This document shows positions 7,028 through 15,400 of a stretch of 17,556 bases of DNA, in pieces. A program made the position numbers and the translations under genes. The stretch is from Bacteroidota bacterium (lineage in GTDB: Bacteria; Bacteroidota; Bacteroidia; Chitinophagales; Chitinophagaceae). The notes under the pieces were generated by a model. It was given only the letters and a program-made list of their open reading frames with translations. It had not been told where the DNA came from and did no database searches. The first letter of the stretch is position 1; the number at the start of each line of letters is the position of its first letter. The stretch is taken from positions 1 to 17,556 of the forward strand of contig JAKAJX010000034.1 in the NCBI GenBank assembly GCA_021824855.1. The letters are read 5' to 3'.

Positions 7028-7897
7028 TTACTTATTAATTGTAGGCATCGCTAATAAGTTATACGTATGACCATCGGGTAATTCTTCTTTAGACAAAATA
7101 AGAACTTTTTTAAGCTCCTGAATAGAAGCACTTACCTCAAAGTTTTCAATATTATATACTAAGTAACCTAAAGAGGTAAATATTTCAAAGATTTCTTCTC
7201 TTTCAGGCTTACTTAATTTTCTATGTTTACTATAAAATACTTCTGTAATAACTACCGGATGATATTGTGCAAGTAAGGGTTTAATATCTCTAAGAATAGC
7301 TAAATCGAACCCTTCGGCATCAATTTTAATAAACCGAAGTTTATCCAACCAATTGGCATAATGCTCTTGAAGTAGTTTACTTAGCCTAACAGTTTTGATT
7401 TGACCTTTTAATTTATGTTTGCCCAAACTATTATCATCCTTACCAAAAACTAAACCACCATTACTTAACGATGCTTCGGAAGATGCATAATGAAAATTAG
7501 CCTCTTCATCGGCAACACCAAATTGTAATGGTTGAATAGTATATTTTTCCTTATTAAGTGACGCATTTAATGCCAATCCTTCAAACACTTGCGGATTAGG
7601 TTCGAAAGCTAAAACCAATCCATTTTTACCATTTGCTATAGCCATTGGCACAGTTAAACTACCTACATGTGCACCAATATCTATCACTAAACTTCCTGCA
7701 GGAAATAAACTTTTAAAAAAATCAACTTCGTGTTGTGTAATTGTATAAGGTTTAATAAGAGGGTTTTGCCAATTGGCAAATGCTATTTCGCCATCTGCAG
7801 GCAATAAAAAATTATTAATGCTGTATTGATATTTCTTAAAAAATCGTCGAGCAATTTTTCGAGAGAAAGATGCTTTAAAATAATTTGCTATTACCAT
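7028..7897 (-). CDS. FkbM family methyltransferase
   Basis: This 289-residue class I SAM-dependent methyltransferase belongs to the FkbM family. The start is the ATG at 7897; a TTG two codons earlier is in frame but unnecessary. Motif I is VIDIGAHVG (71-79), the acidic ribose-binding residue is in FEPN (about 98-101), and the family hallmark FIKIDAEGFD lies at about 189-198. The N-terminus is basic and aromatic (SFSRKIARRFFKKY) with no clear membrane helix, so the protein is probably cytosolic and perhaps peripherally membrane-bound. FkbM enzymes O-methylate glycans, lipids or secondary metabolites, and the substrate cannot be read from the sequence. The gene follows exbD by 124 nt on the same strand, yet there are no glycosyltransferases nearby, so the context does not point to a surface-polysaccharide cluster. 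Confidence 0.85.
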   Translation of the reverse strand: MVIANYFKASFSRKIARRFFKKYQYSINNFLLPADGEIAFANWQNPLIKPYTITQHEVDFFKSLFPAGSLVIDIGAHVGSLTVPMAIANGKNGLVLAFEPNPQVFEGLALNASLNKEKYTIQPLQFGVADEEANFHYASSEASLSNGGLVFGKDDNSLGKHKLKGQIKTVRLSKLLQEHYANWLDKLRFIKIDAEGFDLAILRDIKPLLAQYHPVVITEVFYSKHRKLSKPEREEIFEIFTSLGYLVYNIENFEVSASIQELKKVLILSKEELPDGHTYNLLAMPTINK

Positions 7898-8021
7898 AAC
7901 CAATCTTAACTTGTTAATTTAAAAAGCTAAGCTATCTTGCTTACAGTATTTAAATTGTTAATAGTAAAATATTACCAAACTATTAACTCAACAACAGCTA
8001 TACGCTTATGGTAAAGTAGCA

Positions 8022-8426
8022 CTATTTTACTCCGTTATTATCTACAGCTACAACAGGTGTTGCTCCCAACTTTTTAATTATTTGCATTACTTTAATAGCG
8101 GTGCCAAGATGCGAGGTACTGTCGCCATTAATTACTACCGAAGGTTTATCGGTTTCTTTTGCAAGAAAGGTTTGCAGTTCGGGTTCTAATTGATTAAAAG
8201 GAATTAATTTTTGACCGATATAAATATTTTGATCTTTATCTACCGTAATTACAACCGTTTGCTTTGCTTTTGTATCGCTTTTAGCCTTAGGGTTTGAAAC
8301 CTTAATAACATTAGGATTAGCCAAAGTAGATACAATTAAAAAAAATAACAACAGAATAAATAAAATATCGTTTAATGCACCGGTATGCATTTCAGGATGA
8401 GTTCTTAATCTGCTTCTGATATTCAT
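8022..8426 (-). CDS. exbD: ExbD/TolR family biopolymer transport protein
   Basis: This 134-residue protein has the normal size and layout of ExbD/TolR. It has a short cytoplasmic N-terminus, one transmembrane helix (about 21-36) carrying the conserved proton-relay Asp20 in LNDILFILLLFF, and a periplasmic domain ending in the GATPVVAV strand typical of the family. With ExbB it forms an inner-membrane channel that uses the proton gradient to energise TonB-dependent outer-membrane transport or, in Tol systems, envelope constriction. It lies 163 nt downstream of exbB on the same strand, an unusually wide gap filled with repeats. No TonB gene follows, and an FkbM methyltransferase is next instead. 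An ExbD rather than TolR role is inferred from how common ExbBD is in Bacteroidota and is not proven. Confidence 0.9.
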   Translation of the reverse strand: MNIRSRLRTHPEMHTGALNDILFILLLFFLIVSTLANPNVIKVSNPKAKSDTKAKQTVVITVDKDQNIYIGQKLIPFNQLEPELQTFLAKETDKPSVVINGDSTSHLGTAIKVMQIIKKLGATPVVAVDNNGVK

Positions 8427-8477
8427 TATAAAGTTTTAAATTTTAATTTTTAGGTTATCCGTTTTAAGTTGAAGAAA

Positions 8478-8505
8478 GTTGTACAGTACAAGTGTGCGAC
8501 GCAAC
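8478..8505. other. Twin odd-length palindromes in the exbB-exbD intergenic region
   Basis: TTGTAC-A-GTACAA (8479-8491) and TGCG-A-CGCA (8495-8503) are two perfect inverted repeats, each with a single central A, separated by three bases. GTTG (8478-8481) and CAAC (8502-8505) can also pair around most of the block. This is the most GC-rich short patch in the spacer. It may be a protein-binding site, a structured RNA element, or part of a dispersed intergenic repeat. No second copy occurs in this window. Confidence 0.45.
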
Positions 8506-8544
8506 AAAAGCTATATTGTTAATTAAAAGATGGTGCCATAAAAA

Positions 8545-8583
8545 CCTTACTACTTACAACTTATTACTTAATACTTACAACTT
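8545..8583 (-). repeat. Degenerate heptamer tandem repeat (AAGTNNT)5
   Basis: On the minus strand, starting 7 nt after the exbB stop codon, five contiguous 7-mers fit AAGTNNT exactly: AAGTTGT, AAGTATT, AAGTAAT, AAGTTGT, AAGTAGT, followed by AAGG. Positions 1-4 and 7 never vary, and positions 5 and 6 do. The array ends before the twin palindromes. It has no spacers of CRISPR size and is not coding. Confidence 0.75.
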
Positions 8584-8589
8584 GCTACA

Positions 8590-9288
8590 CTATTTCGTTG
8601 GCTCTTGTAATATATCAATAAATTCGGCACTGGCAGCTTCCATTTTATTTGCCGTTTTATCTATTTGCGTAGTAAGATAGTTATGACCCACAAACGCTAT
8701 TAATCCAATAATTAAACCCGATGCACTGGTAACCATTTTAGTATAAATACCGCCTGCAATAGTATTTAAAGTGTACTCGCCTGTTGAAGCAATGCCATAA
8801 AATAATTGTACCATACCTACAATAGTACCCAAGAAACCAAACATAGGTGCAATACCTGCAATAAGCGATAATATATTAAGGTTACGTTCCATTTTATACA
8901 TTTCGAGTTTGCCTACATTCTCCATACTTTTTTCAATGGCATCAATAGGTTTACCAATACGTTGCAAACCTTTATCAATCATTCTTGCCACCGGATTATC
9001 GGTATTTTTTGCTAAGCTTCTTGCAGCAGAAACATTACCGGTAATAATATTGTCGCGAATGATATTCATAAAATTTGTTTCAATTTTAGATGCTTTACTA
9101 ATTGCAATTAATCTTTCAAAAAAAACAAAAACCGATAGTATTAACAGCAAATACAAAGGATACATAATCCATCCACCCTTTTGCAATAAATCCCACATAG
9201 AAATTTTTTCGGGATTTGCTGCTATAGTTGATGCTTTATGCAATGAATCGACAAGATTATTAGCCGATACTTGTAATAATTGAAACAT
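8590..9288 (-). CDS. exbB: MotA/TolQ/ExbB family proton channel protein
   Basis: This 232-residue protein shows three transmembrane segments at about 40-58, 140-163 and 183-205 with a cytoplasmic loop between the first and second, the ExbB/TolQ topology. The second helix carries the family signature GIAPMFGFLGTIVGM and the third begins TKMVTSASGLIIG, which line the proton pathway. It forms a pentamer around ExbD dimers in the inner membrane and converts the proton gradient into force on TonB or a Tol partner. The N-terminal 35 residues are soluble and probably periplasmic. The ATG at 9288 is the only sensible start. exbB is the first gene of a unit with exbD. No convincing promoter was found: TACTTTAG (9317-9310, minus) resembles a -7 box but lacks a -33 partner. 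Confidence 0.9.
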   Translation of the reverse strand: MFQLLQVSANNLVDSLHKASTIAANPEKISMWDLLQKGGWIMYPLYLLLILSVFVFFERLIAISKASKIETNFMNIIRDNIITGNVSAARSLAKNTDNPVARMIDKGLQRIGKPIDAIEKSMENVGKLEMYKMERNLNILSLIAGIAPMFGFLGTIVGMVQLFYGIASTGEYTLNTIAGGIYTKMVTSASGLIIGLIAFVGHNYLTTQIDKTANKMEAASAEFIDILQEPTK

Positions 9289-9456
9289 GTTTGCCTGTTT
9301 TGAGTTTTACTAAAGTAGTTGATTACGCAAAAAAACTGCCATGCTGTGAATAAAATTGCACAATTAACTTATTTTATGAAAGATTTTACACAATTAAGCG
9401 TACAAACTTGATTATAAAAATTATTTGTGCTTACAGAAATGTTACAAGAAGAGTAA

Positions 9457-11391
9457 CTACTTAATAATAACTGCACCCAATTGGCGGGTTAATTCCTTTT
9501 CAATTTCTTTTAAATGCTTATGAATTTCAATCAATTTTATTAATTCATCTGATGTAGCATGCTCCATATCGCGTTGATTTTCTTCAAACATTTTTTTTAT
9601 TTTCTTTAGCTTAAAGAAATTTACACTCATAAGAACATCCTGATGCGAGGTATCTCTATTGGCAATATTTAAACCTTCAATTTTTTTATCCCAGTTTAAA
9701 CTAAGCTCGTGCTGAAAAACCGTAATACTTACCACTAAATTTCTAATATCGGTATTAGGATGATATAAAAAAGATTTGGTATCGGGTTGTAATCCTTGCT
9801 GATACTGTGTTTTATACTCGTTAAATAAACTATCCAATTGCTGATTATCGAAAGTAAATTGTTCTAATTCGCTAAAAATATAATCGGCCATAGTTAATTG
9901 CTCGTCCCAATTTTTTATTCCGTATTCCAACAACACACGCAATACGTTTCTTTCTTGTTGCTCATCTTGCTGCAATAATATCCAATTAGCATCATCCTCA
10001 TTTTGCTGCGTACTTTTATTTTGTTGATGAAAATAATTAGCCTCCTCAAAGGGAAGTTTTTTTTCTTCTTTTGAAATTTTATCTCGCTTAAATTTATTAA
10101 CCAAATTGGTTAATCCGCCTTCATCTATTTTAAGTAAAGAAGCACATTGCTTTATATAATCTTGCAGTTTAGTAAAATCTTCGGTTTTATCAATTTTGCT
10201 TAAGGTTTCGGCAATATGATTTACAATCTCACTTTTTTGGGTAACATCATTTCCGGCTTCTTGCAACATGATTTCTAACTGAAAAAGAATAAAATCTTTT
10301 TTATTGGTTGCAACAAATTGCTTAAACTTTTCGGCACCTAATTTTAATACATAACTATCAGGGTCTTCTTTATCGGGAATTAATACTAAACGCACATTTA
10401 ATCCTTCTTCCAAAGCCATATCCAATCCGCGTAATGCAGCTTTAACTCCTGCAGTATCTCCATCATAAATTATAGTAAGATTATTGGTGTATTTTTTAAT
10501 AATTCGAAGTTGATCGGCAGTTAAAGAAGTGCCACCACTGGCCACAACATTTTCAATACCTGCTTGGTATAAACTAACAACATCGGTATAACCTTCAACC
10601 AATAAACATTCATTAAATTTATCAATAGCAACGCGAGAAAAATAAATACCATAAAGTACTTTACTCTTGCTATAAATTTCGTTTTCGGGAGTGTTAATGT
10701 ATTTGGGAGCTTTATCGGCTTTACCAATAACTCTTGCACCAAACCCAATAATTTTTCCGGTGGCATTATGAATTGGAAAAATAATACGATTGCGATAATT
10801 ATCTACCAACTCAGTTTCATTTCTTACAACAACCAATCCGGTTTTAGGAAGTAACTCTTTATTAAATTGATGTTGAATTAAGCTGGCAGCAAGCTCATCA
10901 CGTGAAGAAGGATTATATCCTAATTGAAATTTCTTAATAATATCTTCTCTAAATCCTCGCTCTTTTAAATAACTTAATGCTATCAATTTTCCTTCGTCAG
11001 AATTAAACAATTTATCATTAAAAAAATTTTGTGCAAAATTGTTGATGATATATAAACTATCCGATGTTTGCTGTTGTATTTTTTGCTCGGGCGATACTTC
11101 TGTTTCTTCTATCTCAATACCATAACGGCTGGCAAGCCAACGCAAAGCCTCGGTATAGCTTAGCTTATCATGCTCCATTAAAAAAGTAATGGTATTACCA
11201 CTTTTGCCACAACCAAAACATTTATATATTTCTTTAGCGGGAGATACGGTAAAAGAAGGTGTTTTTTCGTTATGAAAAGGACATAACCCCAAGTAATTAG
11301 CACCACGCTTTTTAAGTTTTACATATTCTCCAACCACATCAATAATATCGATACGGTTTTTAATTTGCTCTATAGTTTGTGGTGTAATCAT
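9457..11391 (-). CDS. dnaG: DNA primase
   Basis: DnaG makes the short RNA primers for replication on a template opened by the DnaB helicase. At 644 residues it is the normal length. The N-terminal zinc-binding domain has Cys37-x2-His40 and Cys58-x2-Cys61. The RNA polymerase core follows, with the Toprim glutamate Glu266 in VEGYTDV and the metal-binding Asp310 and Asp312 in DGD, almost the same numbering as the E. coli enzyme. From about residue 430 the sequence is Gln/Asn-rich and divergent, then becomes helical (about 480-640), as expected for the helicase-interaction domain. The gene is monocistronic and diverges from the DUF4197 gene. The start ATG at 11391 has no Shine-Dalgarno sequence. 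A weak hairpin GTTAC/GTAAC overlaps the stop codon (9441-9457) and may contribute to termination. Confidence 0.96.
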   Translation of the reverse strand: MITPQTIEQIKNRIDIIDVVGEYVKLKKRGANYLGLCPFHNEKTPSFTVSPAKEIYKCFGCGKSGNTITFLMEHDKLSYTEALRWLASRYGIEIEETEVSPEQKIQQQTSDSLYIINNFAQNFFNDKLFNSDEGKLIALSYLKERGFREDIIKKFQLGYNPSSRDELAASLIQHQFNKELLPKTGLVVVRNETELVDNYRNRIIFPIHNATGKIIGFGARVIGKADKAPKYINTPENEIYSKSKVLYGIYFSRVAIDKFNECLLVEGYTDVVSLYQAGIENVVASGGTSLTADQLRIIKKYTNNLTIIYDGDTAGVKAALRGLDMALEEGLNVRLVLIPDKEDPDSYVLKLGAEKFKQFVATNKKDFILFQLEIMLQEAGNDVTQKSEIVNHIAETLSKIDKTEDFTKLQDYIKQCASLLKIDEGGLTNLVNKFKRDKISKEEKKLPFEEANYFHQQNKSTQQNEDDANWILLQQDEQQERNVLRVLLEYGIKNWDEQLTMADYIFSELEQFTFDNQQLDSLFNEYKTQYQQGLQPDTKSFLYHPNTDIRNLVVSITVFQHELSLNWDKKIEGLNIANRDTSHQDVLMSVNFFKLKKIKKMFEENQRDMEHATSDELIKLIEIHKHLKEIEKELTRQLGAVIIK

Positions 11392-11401
11392 GTATGAATT
11401 G

Positions 11402-11432
11402 CGAATATAAAAGTAATATACAACTAAGCGAA
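11402..11432 (-). promoter_or_regulatory. Candidate promoter of dnaG
   Basis: On the minus strand, TTCG (11432-11429) is followed after 19 nt by TATATTCG (11409-11402), each one mismatch from the Bacteroidota TTTG / TAnnTTTG pair. The transcript would start only about 5 nt before the dnaG ATG, making it almost leaderless. The identification is tentative. Confidence 0.3.
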
Positions 11433-11481
11433 GCAGATGCTATAATTATTTATACGTGTTGCCATAGTAATTAAAAGTTGC

Positions 11482-11498
11482 TATTTGTTTAACAAATA
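11482..11498. other. 17-nt palindrome in the dnaG / DUF4197 divergent spacer
   Basis: TATTTGTT (11482-11489) and AACAAATA (11491-11498) are perfect inverted arms around a single T. It sits about 36 nt before the DUF4197 start and about 90 nt from the dnaG start, where a regulator could affect either gene. The composition is low-complexity AT, so chance is possible. Confidence 0.35.
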
Positions 11499-11533
11499 AT
11501 TTACCCGGTACACAATTAATTTTACAACAAAAA

Positions 11534-12289
11534 ATGAAATCAGCTTTTTTAATATGTAGTCTATTTTTTTCGGTATCTACACAAGCACAAAATTTGGGCA
11601 GCTTACTTAAAACGGTAGAAAATACGGTAAAAAATAAAAATACTTCTATTGATAGTAATTTACACAGACCAACCACTGTAAAAAATTTAAGTAATTTGGA
11701 TATTGCTGCCGGATTAAAAGAAGCTTTACAAGTAGGTACAGAAAGAGGAACTGCAAAACTATCGGCAGTTGATGGATTTTTTAAAAATGCAGCTATTAAA
11801 ATATTAATGCCTCCCGAAGCCGAAAAAATAGAAAAAACTTTGCGAGGCATAGGCTTAAATAAGCAAGTAGATGATGCTGTTTTATCAATGAATCGTGCAG
11901 CCGAAGATGCAGCAAAAAGTGCAACTCCTATTTTTAAAAGTGCTATTCAGCATATAACTTTTTCAGATGCCGTTGGAATTTTAAAAGGAGGAGATTCTGC
12001 TGCTACAAAATATCTGAAAGAAAAAACAAATTCGCAATTAACCGCTGCCTTTACGCCTATTGTGCAACAATCGCTTCAAAAAGTTGATGCAACAAAATAT
12101 TGGGAAACTTTAATTACAGCATACAATAAAATTCCGTTTGTAAAAAAAGTAACTACTAACCTAACAACTTATGTTACAGAAAAATCGCTTTCGGGAATAT
12201 TTTATCAAGTAGCTGCCGAAGAACAAAAAATAAGAAAAGATCCTTTGGCTCAAAGCAGCGATTTGCTTAAAAAAGTGTTTAAAAAGTAA
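11534..12289 (+). CDS. Secreted DUF4197 domain protein
   Basis: This 251-residue protein has a clear signal peptide (1-18) with a cleavage site after TQA, leaving Gln19 at the mature N-terminus, so it is periplasmic or anchored by other means. The body matches the DUF4197 family. Family features seen are the IAAGLKEALQVGTERG segment (about 57-72), the predicted all-helical layout, the ILKGGDSAATKYLKE helix and the C-terminal SGIFYQVAAEEQKIRKDP segment. The family is widespread in Gram-negative bacteria and has no established function. The gene diverges from dnaG with a 142-nt spacer and precedes smc by 165 nt on the same strand. A -7-like TAATTTTA (11517-11524) would give a very short leader. 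I see no catalytic motif. Confidence 0.85.
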   Translation: MKSAFLICSLFFSVSTQAQNLGSLLKTVENTVKNKNTSIDSNLHRPTTVKNLSNLDIAAGLKEALQVGTERGTAKLSAVDGFFKNAAIKILMPPEAEKIEKTLRGIGLNKQVDDAVLSMNRAAEDAAKSATPIFKSAIQHITFSDAVGILKGGDSAATKYLKEKTNSQLTAAFTPIVQQSLQKVDATKYWETLITAYNKIPFVKKVTTNLTTYVTEKSLSGIFYQVAAEEQKIRKDPLAQSSDLLKKVFKK

Positions 12290-12424
12290 GTGTTTTAATT
12301 ATTTTAAAATGAAAGTAAAATTCGTAAATAATTAAAAATCAGTTGTTTAAAAAACAAAGGTTTATTTTCCTCACTACTTCTCCACAGCTAATAATACCTA
12401 TTCTTTTTTCTTTAGCTAATTATG

Positions 12425-12432
12425 TATGTTCG
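12425..12432 (+). promoter_or_regulatory. Possible -7 box for smc
   Basis: TATGTTCG is one mismatch from TAnnTTTG and lies 22 nt before the smc GTG. No good TTG is found at the -33 position; only a T-rich run (12401-12409) is there. It suggests smc has its own promoter separate from the DUF4197 gene. Confidence 0.25.
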
Positions 12433-12454
12433 CAGGTACTAAAATTTAAATAAA

Positions 12455-15400
12455 GTGCGATTAAAATCTTTAGAAATCAAAGGTTTCAAAAGCTTTGCCG
12501 ATAAAACTATTGTAAGTTTCGACGAGGGTGTTACCGGAATAATTGGCCCAAATGGCTGTGGTAAAAGTAATATTATTGATAGTATTCGTTGGGTAATTGG
12601 CGAACAAAAAATCTCTGCATTAAGAAGCGAAAATTTAGAGGCATTGGTATTTAATGGTTCTAAAACCAGAAGTCCCAGCGGATTAGCCGAAGTAAGTTTA
12701 ACATTTGAAAATACCAGAAATTTATTACCTACCGAATTTAGTACCGTTACCGTTACCAGAAGATTTTATAAAAACGGAGAAAGCGAATATCGCTTAAACG
12801 ATGTTCAATGCCGATTAAAAGATATTCATAATTTATTTTTAGATACCGGCGTTAGCAACGATAGTTATGCCATTATTGAATTAGGAATGGTTGACGATAT
12901 TATTAAAGATAAAGATAATAGCAGACGCAGAATGCTGGAACAAGCAGCAGGCATTACCATTTATAAAACGCGTAAAAAAGAAGCTAAAAATAAATTAGAT
13001 GCTACTGAACAAGATTTAGCACGTATTGAAGACTTATTGTTCGAAATAAATAATCAACTTAAAACATTAGAAAATCAGGCAAAAAAAGCAGAAAAATATT
13101 ATGAAATAAAGAAAGAATATAAAGAAGTTGCCGTAGAATTAGCCAAAGCTGCATTAGAAGGCTTTAATTTAAAATACAAAGAATTAAACGAACAACAAGA
13201 AAGCGAAACAAACAAACGCATTCAGTTAGAAGCCGAAATAGCCAATCAGGAAGCATTTGTAGAAAAAGAGAAAGTTGATTTTATTGAAAAGGAAAAAGCT
13301 TTACAAAGTATGCAACATGAGTTTAATGAATTGTTGCAACAACTTAGATCGAAAGAAAATGAAAAAAACTTAGCTGCACAACGACTAAAGTTTTTACAAG
13401 AAAAAGAAAGTGGTTTAAAAAGTTTTCTACAAAAAGCCGAAGGACAAGTATCAGGCATTGCAGATTCGATTCAATTTAGCAAAACCCAAATACAAGAAGA
13501 GGAAAATAAACTAACCGATATTCAATTACGTTTAACCCAAACTAAATTGAATGTGGAAGAAACTAGAAAAATATTTGATGAAAAAAGAAATGCAGTTGAT
13601 GTATTAAGAAATACTTTTCAATCCATTCAACATTTACAATTTACGGCAGAAAAAAAAGTAGCAATTGCCGATACGTCTATTCAAAACTTACAAAGGCTGC
13701 AAACACAATTAATAGACGAAAAACAAAATAGAGAAAATCAATTAGCACAATTACATATTGAATTAACAGAAAAAGAAGCGCTACTCGAAAATAAAAAAGT
13801 TGATTTACAACAATTACAAGAACATCACGAAAAAACTAAAGAACAAATTTTAGAAACACAACAACAATTAGAAAGATTACGCAATGAATTAGCCAATGAA
13901 AATAGAAAATTAGATGCCAAACGTAACGAACATGATTTATTAAGAAGTCTTATAGATTCTATGGAAGGCTATCCGGAGAGTGTTAAATTTTTACATAATA
14001 ATGCTCAATGGACAAAAAATGTTCCGCTTTTAAGCGATATAATTTATGTGCAACAAGAATATAGAACTGCTGTAGAAAATGTTTTAGAACCTTATTTAAA
14101 CTACTATGTAGTAAATTCTTTGCAAGAAGGTTTACAAGCTATTCACTTATTAGATACCAATAAAAAAGGAAAAGCAAATTTCTTCATTCTCGATAAAATA
14201 AACATTACAACCAATAACATTCAGCAACCTGCAAACACAATTGCGGCAATGCAAGTTATTGAAGTAGATGAGCAATATAAAAAATTAGCTGAATACTTAT
14301 TGGCCAATGTTTTTATTGCTGAAAACGAAGAAGCATTACAATATGCACAAGATGCCACTATTTTAGAAAAAACCGGAAAATATGTTAAAGGAAAATATAC
14401 CTTAACAGGTGGCAGCATAGGTTTATTTGAAGGGAAAAAAATTGGACGTGCAAAAAATTTAGAGAAACTACACGATGAAATTATTTTACAAGAAGCTATT
14501 GTAAATGCACTAAAAAAAGAAATTCAACTAAAGCAAAACGAAGTAGTAGGTTATAACGAACAATTAAAAGAAAATATAATTAAACAAACCGAAAGAGAAA
14601 TTAATCAATTAACCAATCAGGTTTTTGCTTCCAAAAATAAAATTGAAAATTTACAGTTTACGCAACAACAATCGCAAAAAAAATTAGAAGATATTGAAAA
14701 TAGATTACAAGAAGAAAATGCCAACATTGCTTATACCCGAGAAGAATTAAAAAATTTAAATGAACAAGTAAAACAAAGCACTACTGAAAGAAAATTGGTT
14801 GAACAAGATTATACTTTAGCAGAAACAAACTACACTACTATAACCAATCAATATAACGAAACAAACATTTCTTTTACCAAACAACAAAGTAAAATTCATG
14901 CCATTTCGCAAGAATTAGATTTTAAAAGCAACCAATTAACCGATTTACAAAATCAGGTTAATAACAGCAACACACAACTAAATGAAGTGAGTTTAAATAT
15001 TATAGAAAGTGAACAATCTTTACTTAATAGTGAAAATTTGTTTATCCACTTAATGCAAAGAAAAGATACAGAAGAACAAAAACTAAATGAAACCGATCAG
15101 GCATATTATAACCTAAGAAATGCTTTACAAGAAAAAGAAAGTGAATTGCGATTGAAAGTGAAAAGCAAAGAGATGGTTGAGCATTTATTAAGTGAAATTA
15201 AAGACAAGCTGAATGAATTGAAATTACAATTGGCAGGCATGAAAGAAAGATTAAACGTAGAATTTAAGATAGAATTAGATGCCATATTAGACCAACCAAG
15301 AAATACAGAAACAAGCTTAGAAGATTTACAAACAAGCAGCGATAGAATGCGTAAACGATTGGAAAATATGGGTGAAATTAATCCAACTGCTATTGAAGCA

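Noticed and set aside
8545..8583. A CRISPR-like array
   Set aside because: The 7-bp units are contiguous with no spacers, and no cas gene is nearby.
8478..8583. A transposon end or miniature inverted-repeat element
   Set aside because: No terminal inverted repeats enclose the block and no target-site duplication was found, and only one copy exists in the window.
11446..11850. A minus-strand frame of 134 codons over the DUF4197 gene
   Set aside because: It is antisense to a gene with a clear signal peptide and family match, and its codon pattern is the mirror of that gene.
12343..12357. TTGTTT/AAACAA hairpin as terminator of the DUF4197 gene
   Set aside because: The stem is only 6 bp and all but one pair are A-T. 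The following sequence is not a continuous T-run, so it is too weak to annotate.
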